Positions 24,515 to 34,987 of a stretch of DNA of 58,397 bases are shown piece after piece. Location: the IMG/VR virus record IMGVR_UViG_3300028569_002805, positions 1 through 58,397 of that record, one strand, 5' to 3'. The position numbers and the translations under genes are program-made. This stretch comes from a virus. The notes under the pieces are model-generated. The model saw only the letters and a program-made list of their open reading frames with translations. It was not told where the DNA came from and did not search any database. The number at the start of each line of letters is the position of its first letter. Within the stretch, counting starts at the first letter, position 1.

Positions 24515-25348
24515 TTAAGTAACAGCGATATCAAAGTCTATACTGATGATATCACTCGACGTAATTGCCGTAAGTAATGTAAATGTACCAGTAAGATGAT
24601 CAGGTGTAAAGCGATTGGCAATCCAAGAAGTAACATCACTGTTTGGAACATAAACATTGTACACAGAATTTAATCTGACACCATTGATGTAAACACGAAG
24701 AGTGTCTTCCATGTAAGGAGTAGAAGGCATGTTGACTTGGTAATTCTGGTAATCTGAGGTAATTGGATCGAGATTATAATAATGTCTATGAGCAAAAGCA
24801 ATAGAAAATTTAATTTCTGGCTTTACTGAATTAGGACCTTCAAATGTCCAACTTATTGAATCTGACTCGATCAAATCAAGTGTGTTGATCCCATCGCCAA
24901 ATGTATAAATCAATGATGGAGTGTTAACATTGACAACAATATTGGTAGCTTCATCTGCAACAAGAGATAATTTATCACGCTCAGCCTCAAGCATTCTTAC
25001 AAAAGGAACTGGATTAACAACTCCAATATAACCTAAAGTATTATAATCTGATAATTCTGAACCACTAACTGTCTTGCTTCCATCTCCATGTTCAGCAATG
25101 TTGTGTAAAGTCTGATTAACTGCTGTTGTTTTAAGATTCCCATCTTCTTCAACAGACTGATTTAGCCTGTTAGCAAGTGTTCCAACAGTGCCAGAGCAAT
25201 TTCTCAAAATCTCAGAATGTGTGTCAACAACACCATTGATAAGTTCATCTCTGTCCGAAAGCGTTTTTAACGGAAGATTGTCATATTCCCAATGATAAGG
25301 CTGTGTGGCATTATATTGTGGAACTGGAAGTGCATTTAAGTCGGGCAT
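24515..25348 (-). CDS. Probable tail fibre or baseplate-associated protein
   Basis: This is a 277-residue protein. Residues 1-135 look helical with a trimeric-fibre flavour (HSEILRNCSGTVGTLANRLNQS), and the second half is beta-rich (SISWTFEGPNSVKPEIKFSIAF, DTLRVYINGVRL, SSDIISIDFDI). TAGGAGA precedes the ATG. It lies in the baseplate operon downstream of the I-like gene, where fibre genes are expected. No named domain recognised. Confidence 0.65.
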   Translation of the reverse strand: MPDLNALPVPQYNATQPYHWEYDNLPLKTLSDRDELINGVVDTHSEILRNCSGTVGTLANRLNQSVEEDGNLKTTAVNQTLHNIAEHGDGSKTVSGSELSDYNTLGYIGVVNPVPFVRMLEAERDKLSLVADEATNIVVNVNTPSLIYTFGDGINTLDLIESDSISWTFEGPNSVKPEIKFSIAFAHRHYYNLDPITSDYQNYQVNMPSTPYMEDTLRVYINGVRLNSVYNVYVPNSDVTSWIANRFTPDHLTGTFTLLTAITSSDIISIDFDIAVT

Positions 25349-25362
25349 TTTTTCTCCTACGA

Positions 25363-25845
25363 TTAGATAAAGCTTAGAGTCCAGTTCCAGATAATACTCA
25401 TTTGATCAGTTTTCGTTAAATCTGGAAAAGTCACCATACTGTACAAGTTGCCAGTAGCCATTTGTAAGGCCATCTCATTTAGAGTTTGCCCTACAGCATC
25501 ACTTGTAGTGAGAACTGATGTGAGAATTACTTGTGATGGGATATTTGGGTCAACGGCAGAAATAACGGGCTTAGATGACACTGGAGAGCCACTAAAAAGA
25601 CCGTTCCTACCTGCATCGACATATTTCACTGTGCCACCGGCTGTTCCGCCAGTTCCGAAGATCATGCGATTGATATAAAAATCATAGCTTCCTGAAAATC
25701 TATTGGCTAATGAAGCAGCTAATGCTTCACGACCTTTATAAAGAACAGTATTTGGAAACTCGATAATTTTCTTTTCCCCATTATTGTAGCTGATTATCAT
25801 TTGAACATCGCCACGGGTCTTAATGCTATTGTTGAATGATGTCAT
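25363..25845 (-). CDS. Small tail-associated virion protein
   Basis: The 160-residue protein has a helical segment after EFPNTVLYKGREALAASL, then YINRMIFGTGG and a beta-rich C-terminal half ending WNWTLSFI. This is the kind of layout seen in small tail or fibre-connector proteins, and it is loosely like the protein at 3694-4203. Its ATG overlaps the TGA of the large I/gp7-like gene by four bases, so translation is coupled. GGAAGAAGGA lies before the ATG. Confidence 0.65.
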   Translation of the reverse strand: MTSFNNSIKTRGDVQMIISYNNGEKKIIEFPNTVLYKGREALAASLANRFSGSYDFYINRMIFGTGGTAGGTVKYVDAGRNGLFSGSPVSSKPVISAVDPNIPSQVILTSVLTTSDAVGQTLNEMALQMATGNLYSMVTFPDLTKTDQMSIIWNWTLSFI

Positions 25846-28800
25846 AGTTTTCCTTCTTCCTTCGATCCGTTCGTGTATTCTATTTTATAAGAGATTGACT
25901 CGTTTTGTTTTATAAACTCTATTGGCATTCCATTATTTTCATCAGCACTCAATGATTTAACAATAGTATTGTTTAATTCATTAGTACCAACAACATTAGG
26001 ACTTCCAGACCTATCGATCTTTTGGAATGTGTGAGTTGGCAAATCATATTGTTGACCGGGAATAGTTGCTCCTTTGCTTTCATATTTATATATGTTTATG
26101 ACAGCAGGTGTTCCTCCCGCTCCTAATGTAGTCCAATAAAAATCACGACCATAAAGATTGATTGTTGTGCTTCCAGCAGGACTATTTCCATTAATTCCAG
26201 CAATCCAATAATCTTCACCGTTAACTTCCACAAGGAAATTTTCTTTGAACTGATTTACAACAGGATCTGTGTATGGCAAAATATTGTTTGCGCCATTTTG
26301 AATTCCAAGACTAGTCTCATAATCAACGCCAGATATTAAAATGTTTTGACCACGATGAGTCATATAGCCAACCACATTATCAATAATTCTTTGATTTATG
26401 ATAAGGTTTGTTCCAGCAATTGCTCCTCTAGTGTAATTTGCAATGTAAAATTGATCGTCAGTTCCATCTATAAGACTTATTATTTCATAGTCAACTGAAG
26501 AAACAGTCTGATAGAAATTAGAAGTTCTGACCATACTACTAATCGGCAGTAACGAAGCATTCAATACAGTTGTTCTTCCTCTGTTTGTTATTGTCAAAGA
26601 TCCTAAAGTGCCACTTGAAACAGGTGTCGCCCCGTTGTAGATAGTGTAACTCAACCCTGATGTCGAAGATGAAGGGAAACTACTATCGTATTCTAAAATC
26701 AAATTTCCATTAGAATCAACATTTAGAATTGTATAATTAGAAACACTATATGCAGGAATAGAAATTTCCCATGCAGCCAAAGCTGTTCCTTGATTTACAT
26801 CAAATTGTGATTGAACACCCATTTCTCCAAAATTTTCAGTTGTGTCACCAAATACTACAAGATCGTCTTGAACAATATCGCAAAGAGAACCATAATTGTA
26901 ATTGTCAATTACTGGATTAAAAATCCTAAATGGAAAAGAACATGTGCTAACCGTTCCGTTATATGCAAAAAGATTATTACATTCATCTATTGGTTCAAGG
27001 GGTTCAATATTAAAGAAAACAGTCCTGTTCTCAACACGATAAACTTGATATGATCCAGTATAAGATCCATCGAGAATTTGTATTACAGCACTATGATCGT
27101 TCATAATTCCTAATCCGCCAAGTGGCGAAGATGGACAATAAACGACAATGTCTGAATTATAAGCTGTTGCTGATACTCCAGATATAACTTGAGTTTTATC
27201 GGCTAATTCATCACGGAATATGCATTCACTGTTAGGAAGATTATTGATATTGCTTTTTCTCATAGTTCTATTGAAATAAGTCTGACCTTCTCCAGATATG
27301 CAATATTGTAACTGACTATATTTTACAAGACATTCAATGCTTTCTTGAGGAGATGCAATAAATTCTTGTAGTCCACCATAAAAATTAACTGTATTCAAAA
27401 CTGCATGAACTGGCATGTTTTCAATTAAAATTTCATAAAACTCATCAATTCTATCATTAGATATTTTATCTATTTCTACATCAACATTATAACTGCTGCT
27501 TATACATGACAAACATGAGTCTATGAACTTGCGACCAATATCACAAGGAATCTTAGAATTCCTAATGCTACCGTTGTATTCTTCCATATTATAAATATTT
27601 TCACTGTAAGGAAACTCAGTCCTTACTTGACCGAATACAAGGAATTCATGAAATGGATTGCGAGATGGAATTATAAGATTAAAAAGCATGTCATCTGGTT
27701 CAATTCCACGCACATTCCAATTTTTCAAAGGATATATCTGACTACGTTCATCACGTTTGTCAATAAGAGTCAAAGTTCTTACATAATCTTCTAAACTTTG
27801 TTCTGTAGGATTAGGCACATTTGAGTATTGATATAAAATCTTTACAATGTCACCTGAAACAAGAGTGATTGGGTCAACCATCAAAGTATCGCCAACCCAT
27901 GTCATGGTGGTAATACCATTTGCAGTACTAAAAGAAACATAGTTCTGAGTCAAAATTGTATATGTGTCAGAATCGTATAAGCGCAATGATATTTCAAAAT
28001 TATCAAGATCAATTGGTTCAATTATAGTTTTCTCAAGATCCCAAGAAACAGTAGAACCATCATATTCAAATGATTCTTGCCATGTATACTTAGAAATTAC
28101 TTGCCAAAGCTGTTTGTAACTATAAAGTTTCATGCCAGCAAGCATGAAAGACTCGTTCAGTCCTTTTCTTGTTCCCTTGCTCTTATATTGAGATACTGCT
28201 CTAACAATTTGGCCACGCCATCTCGTAGGATCATCACTTTTAAGTTTCAAATTAAAAAGATTTGAAAGATATGGAAGCAATGGCTCTGAAAGTACATTCG
28301 GGTCTTGAAGATCTACTATTTGATTAGTAAGATTTTCAAGTGTCGTAAATCCAAGAGCAACAGACTGATTGAATCTTTCAATTACAGTTGGCGTAAGGTC
28401 ATCATCAGAAATAATTGTCTTAAACATTTCTGGAGTATACTTTTCCAAAAGTGTTGTGTATTTATCTGGATTTGTAAAATGTGTTGGTATACTGGTTGTT
28501 ACCTTGGTATTACCAGAAAGATTAAACTTTATGTGTGATGAAAGAGTGCTTCCTCCTACAAGTGGAGTCCATTTCCAACAAACAAAATAGTCTCCTTCTC
28601 TCACTCCTTTTGGTTGCCAATAATATTCAAAAAGACCTATTGTTGTTTTGTTGTTTGAAACAAAAGGATAAACTGAATTGTTACTGTCTTCTAAGGCTGT
28701 ATACCACATGCCGCTTGTCCCAGCGGTATAGCTTATATCACTAAGATCGAAATCAACTGAAAAAGAATTACTGTTAATATAAGTTATCTTGTATTTTCCA

Positions 28801-29294
28801 TCAATAGGAGGAACAGAATTGCTGGCATAAATATTTATAATATCGCCGTTTGACAGACCATGACTTGCAGATGTAATGACAGTTGGATTTGCCTTACTTA
28901 TTCCAGTAATAACATGACCAGTAAGCCATGCTGGATCTGTTGCTGTCCCAACAATTTTTACAGGACTAGCTTCTGTAAAATAGAAAGAATTTGTAGTCAC
29001 AACTATATCTGCATTTATTCTTGCATTTTTTGCAATAGTAATGTTTTCAGATGTAGGATTTGAACAAGCAACAGCTTCAAGTTTATTTGCCAATTCGACC
29101 TTGGCAGGATCATAAACGCTTTCAAGGTATTCACTTGTTTTTGGACTTGAAAAATTCCTCTCAACAAAATAAATTGTTAAATTATCAAACTTATACGGTA
29201 AAGCAGGAAAACACCCATTTGAATCGGGAGTATAAAATGCAAATCTAACCGTATCAGTAATTGATGGATTATTATTATAATCGACTGCCACCAC
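25842..29294 (-). CDS. Large baseplate wedge protein (P2 I / T4 gp7-like)
   Basis: This 1,150-residue protein contains a tail-protein-I-like segment at about 288-395: LPYLSNLFNLKL, then WRGQIVRAVSQYKSKGTRKGLNESF. This matches gpI proteins that join fibres to the baseplate. The flanking regions are beta-rich, with many short strands, and are much longer than P2 I (about 180 residues), like an expanded wedge protein such as T4 gp7. The start is GTG at 29294 or 29291, with AGGAG upstream. It is directly downstream of the J/gp6-like gene, in the expected order. Paired cysteines near 610-700 are unusual. Confidence 0.75.
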   Translation of the reverse strand: MVAVDYNNNPSITDTVRFAFYTPDSNGCFPALPYKFDNLTIYFVERNFSSPKTSEYLESVYDPAKVELANKLEAVACSNPTSENITIAKNARINADIVVTTNSFYFTEASPVKIVGTATDPAWLTGHVITGISKANPTVITSASHGLSNGDIINIYASNSVPPIDGKYKITYINSNSFSVDFDLSDISYTAGTSGMWYTALEDSNNSVYPFVSNNKTTIGLFEYYWQPKGVREGDYFVCWKWTPLVGGSTLSSHIKFNLSGNTKVTTSIPTHFTNPDKYTTLLEKYTPEMFKTIISDDDLTPTVIERFNQSVALGFTTLENLTNQIVDLQDPNVLSEPLLPYLSNLFNLKLKSDDPTRWRGQIVRAVSQYKSKGTRKGLNESFMLAGMKLYSYKQLWQVISKYTWQESFEYDGSTVSWDLEKTIIEPIDLDNFEISLRLYDSDTYTILTQNYVSFSTANGITTMTWVGDTLMVDPITLVSGDIVKILYQYSNVPNPTEQSLEDYVRTLTLIDKRDERSQIYPLKNWNVRGIEPDDMLFNLIIPSRNPFHEFLVFGQVRTEFPYSENIYNMEEYNGSIRNSKIPCDIGRKFIDSCLSCISSSYNVDVEIDKISNDRIDEFYEILIENMPVHAVLNTVNFYGGLQEFIASPQESIECLVKYSQLQYCISGEGQTYFNRTMRKSNINNLPNSECIFRDELADKTQVISGVSATAYNSDIVVYCPSSPLGGLGIMNDHSAVIQILDGSYTGSYQVYRVENRTVFFNIEPLEPIDECNNLFAYNGTVSTCSFPFRIFNPVIDNYNYGSLCDIVQDDLVVFGDTTENFGEMGVQSQFDVNQGTALAAWEISIPAYSVSNYTILNVDSNGNLILEYDSSFPSSSTSGLSYTIYNGATPVSSGTLGSLTITNRGRTTVLNASLLPISSMVRTSNFYQTVSSVDYEIISLIDGTDDQFYIANYTRGAIAGTNLIINQRIIDNVVGYMTHRGQNILISGVDYETSLGIQNGANNILPYTDPVVNQFKENFLVEVNGEDYWIAGINGNSPAGSTTINLYGRDFYWTTLGAGGTPAVINIYKYESKGATIPGQQYDLPTHTFQKIDRSGSPNVVGTNELNNTIVKSLSADENNGMPIEFIKQNESISYKIEYTNGSKEEGKL

Positions 29295-29302
29295 ATCGCT
29301 CC

Positions 29303-30862
29303 TTACTCAAATGTGAAAGTAATATTGATCACATCTGGTCTGATGATCTCAAAGAACCTTGCATTTACTATATTGCCACCATTGTTGGGATTGTCAGTAG
29401 TAAAAGTAATATCAATATTTTTTATTTCCTTCAAATCTGACAATGTTTTTGTAATGTCAATTTCTCTAAGCTGTTCTCCAAATTCCCAATTGTTAATTGC
29501 AAAGAACTGATCAAGCCTTCTTTTTATCTTAATCCTAAATTCTTCTTCAAATTTTCTATACAACCTGTCCATAACGACATCAACACTTATATCTACGGCA
29601 ATGATCGCTCCATTTCTTATACAAACAAAATCAGTGATCATCTTTACATTTTCAAGATATTTTTCTAAAGAAACTTTTAGATCAGAACTTGCTTCCTGCA
29701 AACCATCTAATCCATTTCTAGCTAGAACATAAATATCAACAATATTACCAGAACATCCATGATTACGCAAAACAACAGTTGATTTTCCGATCAATCCTTG
29801 ATATGGAGTTGAAAACTGATCTGTCAGAGTTTTATAATCAAGACCAGTTACTGCCCTGTTTTGAGATCTTGTCCAAGCTGGCAATTTATTTCTAATGTCA
29901 TCAATAGTATCGCCATCATAGCCATACTCACCCTTTGTGTAATTTCTTAACACTACAGGAATTCCATAAGGAATTCCTGCAATACTGACAATTGCCTGCT
30001 TTTCAATTGTTCCGCTGACAATGTTTCCTATTGTTCCACCTCCCTGACGATAAACAATTTTAATTACACTTCCTGAACTAGGAACAAGACCAGCTATGTT
30101 GTTTCCAAAAATAACGAAAGCTGTCCAAGTTGAGTCATACTCAACACGATATTCTCTTCTAGGCTGAGAATCAGTAAAATATGGAACTTGATCCCACTTC
30201 ATACCATCAACATAAACCATTATTGAATCAAATATGACAGGATTATTGTTAAGAGTAATTGTTTGGCCAACAGTACCATTGCCAGAAGTATTAATTGTTC
30301 TCGTTTTGCCTTCAAGACCAATAACACTGGCATTCACAATATTACCAGCTGGAATTATTATATCTTGGTCAAAAATAGGATTGTTATCAGCGTCAGCAGG
30401 ATAAAGTTCAATTGTAATCGACTGACCACCAGCATTGACTGAAACATCAAAAGGAGCAGGAATTGGAACGTCTTGAAGAATAGGATTGTTCAGATTTGCT
30501 GTCCATAGTGATCTAGCAGCAATAGGAGGCTGTGGATCAAAACCAACCAATCTAGCAAGCCTAAACGCATTTTCTACTTCTGTCACAGTATCAATGAATA
30601 TTTCATTTGCTATCTGATCCATTTTGAAAGACAAAGTATCAGCTAAAAATGACCAGTTCTCAATCAACATGATTGCAATAGAAGATTCAACGAAATCTGC
30701 AAAATCTGTGCTGAATTTTTGCCTGACATATTCAATCAGACGAGTCTTCATGCTCCAAAAATCTTGGTTCGTATAATTCAAATTAAATATACTAGGCGTA
30801 GTAATCAGTTGCGACTGAGTATATGGCGTAATATCAAATGGACAGCTATTGTTTGTCGCCAT
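29303..30862 (-). CDS. Baseplate J-like wedge protein (T4 gp6/P2 J)
   Basis: This 519-residue protein forms the baseplate inner ring. The N-terminal helical region (FADFVESSIAIMLIENWSFLADTLSFKMDQIANE, given in part) is typical of the gp6/J family. A mid-protein YDGDTIDDIRNKLPAWTRSQNRAVTGLDYKTL block near 310-345 resembles the conserved J core, and the C-terminal half has short helices and strands. AAGGAGA lies before the ATG. Position between the gp25-like and I-like genes is as in P2 and T4. Confidence 0.85.
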   Translation of the reverse strand: MATNNSCPFDITPYTQSQLITTPSIFNLNYTNQDFWSMKTRLIEYVRQKFSTDFADFVESSIAIMLIENWSFLADTLSFKMDQIANEIFIDTVTEVENAFRLARLVGFDPQPPIAARSLWTANLNNPILQDVPIPAPFDVSVNAGGQSITIELYPADADNNPIFDQDIIIPAGNIVNASVIGLEGKTRTINTSGNGTVGQTITLNNNPVIFDSIMVYVDGMKWDQVPYFTDSQPRREYRVEYDSTWTAFVIFGNNIAGLVPSSGSVIKIVYRQGGGTIGNIVSGTIEKQAIVSIAGIPYGIPVVLRNYTKGEYGYDGDTIDDIRNKLPAWTRSQNRAVTGLDYKTLTDQFSTPYQGLIGKSTVVLRNHGCSGNIVDIYVLARNGLDGLQEASSDLKVSLEKYLENVKMITDFVCIRNGAIIAVDISVDVVMDRLYRKFEEEFRIKIKRRLDQFFAINNWEFGEQLREIDITKTLSDLKEIKNIDITFTTDNPNNGGNIVNARFFEIIRPDVINITFTFE

Positions 30863-30873
30863 CGAATCTCCTT

Positions 30874-31290
30874 TTATGCTAGCGGAATTTCTAAAACCAA
30901 CTGTTGTACTTCTTTAATGTTTTGCGGATCAACGAAAATAATTTTCACTGACAAAATATGCTCTGATTCTGTTGCGTCATCATCATTATTGAGTGAGGAT
31001 GAATCTATTTGTGAAGTTACTTCTATATTTTTAATTGCAATTCTTGGTTCCCACTTTGCAATTGCATTGGTTATGACAGATCTAGCTTGATTTTGCAAAG
31101 TCACATCATTTTGCTCAAACAATAGTTTTTTTAATGGCGTACCAAATTCTGGAATCATTACCCTTTCACCGGGATTAGTCAGCAAAAGACAAAGTAAATC
31201 AGATTTGATCTGATTTACCCCTGTCTGTGAATGCCAATAACCTCTAGGTGTTTTTCTCGTTGGATAAGGTAAACCTTCAAAATTTGTCAT
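30874..31290 (-). CDS. Baseplate wedge gp25/W-like protein
   Basis: This 138-residue protein fits the gp25/GPW family in length and motif: LLCLLLTNPGERVMIPEFGTPLKKLLFE at about 32-60, then ITNAIAKWEPRI near 85 and a beta-rich end. This protein starts sheath assembly and joins wedge to hub. AGGTTAAT precedes the ATG. It lies between the spike and J-like genes, the order seen in P2 (V, W, J). Confidence 0.92.
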   Translation of the reverse strand: MTNFEGLPYPTRKTPRGYWHSQTGVNQIKSDLLCLLLTNPGERVMIPEFGTPLKKLLFEQNDVTLQNQARSVITNAIAKWEPRIAIKNIEVTSQIDSSSLNNDDDATESEHILSVKIIFVDPQNIKEVQQLVLEIPLA

Positions 31291-31291
31291 A

Positions 31292-33421
31292 TTAACCTGC
31301 TGCTGGAGTTGTTGGTGGAGTATCCTTTGGAGGATCTTTGAAGAAAGGCTTCAATTGGAATATACTCAAAATTGACGCATCTGGTGAACAACTTGCAAAA
31401 ACACGATCACTTGCCCTAATTGCACCATCCTTCAAAACACAAATCGGAGCCAAACAAGCAGATTTCTCAGCTTGTTTCAATTTTTCTTCAGGAGTTCCTT
31501 CTGGAGGAGGACAGTCTCTACCAGCTAAAAGAAGTATCTTATCTTTAGCTATAAACAACTGACTTCTTTCTGTGACATTGATATAAGCATCTTTAGTATA
31601 TACTAAGTTATACTTGGTAACGTATTGAATTGAACTTGCAGGTTCTTCTTCTGTTCCGACAACTGTAAGGTGATTGTCAACAGTAATGCAAACATAATTT
31701 CCAGCAACTCTCAAGAAAACTAAACCGGGAGAATTGCCCGGAGCATCTTGGAAAAGCATTAAATTCGGGCCTTTTTTGTTTTGTTTGTTGGGAGTGTAAA
31801 TTTTAATGTTTTGAGTCTCAGATTTATCACCCTGATTGAAATCATCATTAAAACTCATCTCAAGACCATATCCAGTCCTTATCTTAACAAAAGCTTTTTT
31901 TGCCTTTGCAACAGGAACTCCGCCTTCTACACGACATGGTCCGCATTGTTCATTTCCCTCATCGCACATTTGAATAGTATGGTTGCTTGTGCTTTGAAGA
32001 ATGATTCCTCTTCTTTCACCACCTGTGTTTGGAGGACATTCGCTACATTTTGGCTTAGATTCTGTGTGATCATTTAATTCAATTCTATTACCACTGGCAG
32101 ATTTAATGCGAATGAAATTGTCTTCACCTCTTAAAGCATCATTTTCATCACCTGCTTTTCCTTCGACATCACTCATTTCTATCTGATGTCCAGTAGCTGA
32201 TTTCCAATAAGTTCTTCCAACATATTTATTATTACAACCAAAATCAAATTCTCTTTCCCATGTTGGAGAACCACTTGGCTCTTCAACAGAATCATCCATT
32301 ACAAATGTATGTCCTGAAATCGAATGAAATTGAATTCCACTCTGAGGAAGATCTACAGAATTATTCTGCGGAGTAGGTGATCCTCGATAAGGACGACATT
32401 CCTGCCTATGCTTGAAATAAGGATTAGCACCAACTTGAGAAGGATAAGAATATGTTGTGCCGGGAGCTCCTGTTCGAGGATGACCTCCAATAATTTTTTT
32501 ATTGCTTTTCTTTTCTTCACATGCGTTTTCTTCTTTTTTCTTTCCAAACCTTGGCGATAAACTTGCAGTATTAGTATTTGATGCATCGCCTTCATCACAG
32601 CTTACATCTCCATCCTGAACGATACCTCCACAATCTGCATTGGCCCACTGACCAGCATAATGCATATGATCATCTTTTAACATTATCCAGTTTCCACAAC
32701 TGGACATAATTTCAAATCTTTTCCATTTTCTATTACACCTTGGGTCGCCATCGACCATCTTAATCATGTGTTTTTCTGGAGTCTTGAAACCATATATGTT
32801 TGGATATGTGATTAACCTTTGAGCTTCTGGATTACTACTAAAGTCAACAGCTGAAGTTAAATCAAAACCATTATAATTTTCAGTGTTCCAAGGAGGGAAA
32901 ACTTGCGATCCATCATCGGGACCAACTAAATAACCTCTTCTCTTCCCTTCCCAAATTTTATAATATTCATCAATATTATAACCCCAAACATGTTTTCCAT
33001 CTGGTCCACGATTGCGATGCCATGTTGTCCCAATATAATATGGAGCACTTCTATTGCCACTCTCAAACATAATACAAACTGTTGAACCAGCAGGAGGAAC
33101 CCAAGTCATACCACAATCATCAAAACCACCCATATTACTCACTGCATTTGCCCAAGGCAATTGCTCAACTTTCATTGTGGGTTTTTGAAACAAAGGTGAA
33201 TAAAATCTGATTCTATTCTGTTTCCAAATGTCAACAGTATCAATACACAAAGCTGTATACATGCCATACTGCATTTGCGATTGATCAACAACTGTTCCAC
33301 CTGATGCTATTTCACCTCTAACAACCTCACGCATGTCATAGATCATACCTCCCATCTGGTTTTCGATGGTCGATATTCGTTTTTCAACGGCTTTAAGTTG
33401 ATTGCAAGTTACTAAACTCAT
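31292..33421 (-). CDS. Baseplate spike (gp5/gpV-like) with OB-fold
   Basis: This is a 709-residue protein. Residues about 55-150 form a gp5/VgrG-type OB-fold domain (YGMYTALCIDTVDIW, GCTVCIMFESGNRSAPYYIG-like strand). The rest contains repeated S-(A/I/T)-(S/T)-(G/N)-x-x-(I/F)-x-(M/L)-x-D blocks (SISGHTFVMDD, SATGHQIEMSD, SASGNRIELND, STSNHTIQMCD) that would build a trimeric beta-helix spike. Cysteine pairs (CSEC, CGPC, CPPP) in the C-terminal half could bind metal or cross-link. There is no lysozyme domain, unlike T4 gp5. GGTTAAAAA precedes the ATG. Confidence 0.82.
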   Translation of the reverse strand: MSLVTCNQLKAVEKRISTIENQMGGMIYDMREVVRGEIASGGTVVDQSQMQYGMYTALCIDTVDIWKQNRIRFYSPLFQKPTMKVEQLPWANAVSNMGGFDDCGMTWVPPAGSTVCIMFESGNRSAPYYIGTTWHRNRGPDGKHVWGYNIDEYYKIWEGKRRGYLVGPDDGSQVFPPWNTENYNGFDLTSAVDFSSNPEAQRLITYPNIYGFKTPEKHMIKMVDGDPRCNRKWKRFEIMSSCGNWIMLKDDHMHYAGQWANADCGGIVQDGDVSCDEGDASNTNTASLSPRFGKKKEENACEEKKSNKKIIGGHPRTGAPGTTYSYPSQVGANPYFKHRQECRPYRGSPTPQNNSVDLPQSGIQFHSISGHTFVMDDSVEEPSGSPTWEREFDFGCNNKYVGRTYWKSATGHQIEMSDVEGKAGDENDALRGEDNFIRIKSASGNRIELNDHTESKPKCSECPPNTGGERRGIILQSTSNHTIQMCDEGNEQCGPCRVEGGVPVAKAKKAFVKIRTGYGLEMSFNDDFNQGDKSETQNIKIYTPNKQNKKGPNLMLFQDAPGNSPGLVFLRVAGNYVCITVDNHLTVVGTEEEPASSIQYVTKYNLVYTKDAYINVTERSQLFIAKDKILLLAGRDCPPPEGTPEEKLKQAEKSACLAPICVLKDGAIRASDRVFASCSPDASILSIFQLKPFFKDPPKDTPPTTPAAG

Positions 33422-33431
33422 TTTTTAACCT

Positions 33432-34985
33432 TTATACTGTGGTTGCGGCTGGAGCATCTGAAAACTTCTGTTCAAGACTACCACAACCGTTGCCTCCAAG
33501 AGTTGAATCGAAATCCATATCTGTGTTTGGCAATGCTAGCAGTAGTTTTAATGTAGTTGTATAACTTCCAATTGAAATATTATGATTTATATTTTTAATC
33601 ATATATCTTTTATTACTCAACATTGTGTTGCAATTTGAAGTTTGAAGCCAAGTAGGACCTTCAGGATCACCAAAGTAGTAAGGATTTATAAATAAAATCG
33701 ATACAGACCTTCCAACCAGAGCTAATGCGTCTCCATAAAAGGGATTGCCCTGTATTTTCAAACTGGCCTCCCAACCACCTTTGCCTCCAGAACCGGGACC
33801 ACTTCTTTGTTCGGTTGTAGTGGCACACCGAAAAGCGTCGAAAGCCTTCTCAGCATGATCATCTGGTGAGCGGAAATTAATGACATGTTGATCAATAAAA
33901 GGACTCGATTGAGTACCAGTTATTTGAATATTGTCTTGAGGTTTCAAAATAGGATTTCCACCACCAGATGCACCACCACTCGTACCGCCCTTGCCGGGAA
34001 TCATATTGGGAAGCCATTCAACAGATGGACTAAACTCTATGACTGGAGAACAATTTCCTCCATTTATAACATATGTCGCAACACTTCCCCTACAACAATC
34101 AGAATTCTTATCGAAAGGATCTTCTTTGATTATTACTGCGTTTGCTTCTGGATCATATAAAATAAGAACTCCACGACCTTCTTTAGAAGTAACTGTTGTA
34201 AGCCACTGCCTTGTGACAGCAAGAGCATTCATTTGGTCCATTGGCCATGATGATTTTGGACCATTTTTCCCTTGGTCAGAGTTCTTGAACTCTAATTCTC
34301 CTCCATCATCAACCTCATTGCCTTGATCATCAATAGTCCCTGCACTTTTGAATTTCACATCAGAAATTCCGACTTCTTCACTTGTGAGAAGCTGCCTAAT
34401 CGCTTCTTTTAGATCAACAGGTTGGTCAGTGCTACCAATTGTTCCTGTCTGAGAAATATCTCCTGTAGTAGGTGCGCTTAATGTTAATTTTATCTTTATG
34501 TTTCCACCAGCAAAACTAGTTTCTGCTTTCATGAACATTCCACGAAGAAATTTTCCTGTTGTTGTTTTAAGAGTATGAGGAGTTGGTATGCCGTTTCCTC
34601 CATTTTCCATAGGATTTGTAATAATCCATCCAAAATCTATTTCAACAGTATGAAATTCTTTTTTTCTTGTTTTAACGGTTTTATTCAAATTTCGGATAAT
34701 ATCTTTATACATGGCACCGCCATGATCAATAATTTCCATGCTAATTCCAAATCCCGGTCCTCCAACCTCGCCTCCATATTCAAATGATGTTATTGCAGCT
34801 AGATTACCAGTTGGTGCCGAATTATTGCCTACAGTCAAAACAATTTTTGTTTCCTTTTGAAGAGAACCAAAGCCCATTTCTACATAAGGAGCATATATTG
34901 CTCCTTCAATTGGAGTTGATGGAGTAGAACATGCAAACTTTTTTATGCATTCTTCATTAACATTACATGCTTTAGGTACTGCCAT
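33432..34985 (-). CDS. Probable baseplate hub protein (gp27/gpD-like)
   Basis: This 517-residue protein is rich in Gly, Thr and Ser with many beta strands (KIVLTVGNNS, FGISMEIIDHGG, VEIDFGWIITNP). Assignment rests mainly on place: upstream of the spike gene and downstream of the LysM/gp53-like gene, where P2 has gpD and T4-like hubs occur. A Gly-rich loop (GGTSGGASGGG) lies near residue 330, and a block of Cys-containing segments near 298-312. No other role suits it better. Confidence 0.65.
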   Translation of the reverse strand: MAVPKACNVNEECIKKFACSTPSTPIEGAIYAPYVEMGFGSLQKETKIVLTVGNNSAPTGNLAAITSFEYGGEVGGPGFGISMEIIDHGGAMYKDIIRNLNKTVKTRKKEFHTVEIDFGWIITNPMENGGNGIPTPHTLKTTTGKFLRGMFMKAETSFAGGNIKIKLTLSAPTTGDISQTGTIGSTDQPVDLKEAIRQLLTSEEVGISDVKFKSAGTIDDQGNEVDDGGELEFKNSDQGKNGPKSSWPMDQMNALAVTRQWLTTVTSKEGRGVLILYDPEANAVIIKEDPFDKNSDCCRGSVATYVINGGNCSPVIEFSPSVEWLPNMIPGKGGTSGGASGGGNPILKPQDNIQITGTQSSPFIDQHVINFRSPDDHAEKAFDAFRCATTTEQRSGPGSGGKGGWEASLKIQGNPFYGDALALVGRSVSILFINPYYFGDPEGPTWLQTSNCNTMLSNKRYMIKNINHNISIGSYTTTLKLLLALPNTDMDFDSTLGGNGCGSLEQKFSDAPAATTV

Positions 34986-34987
34986 AA

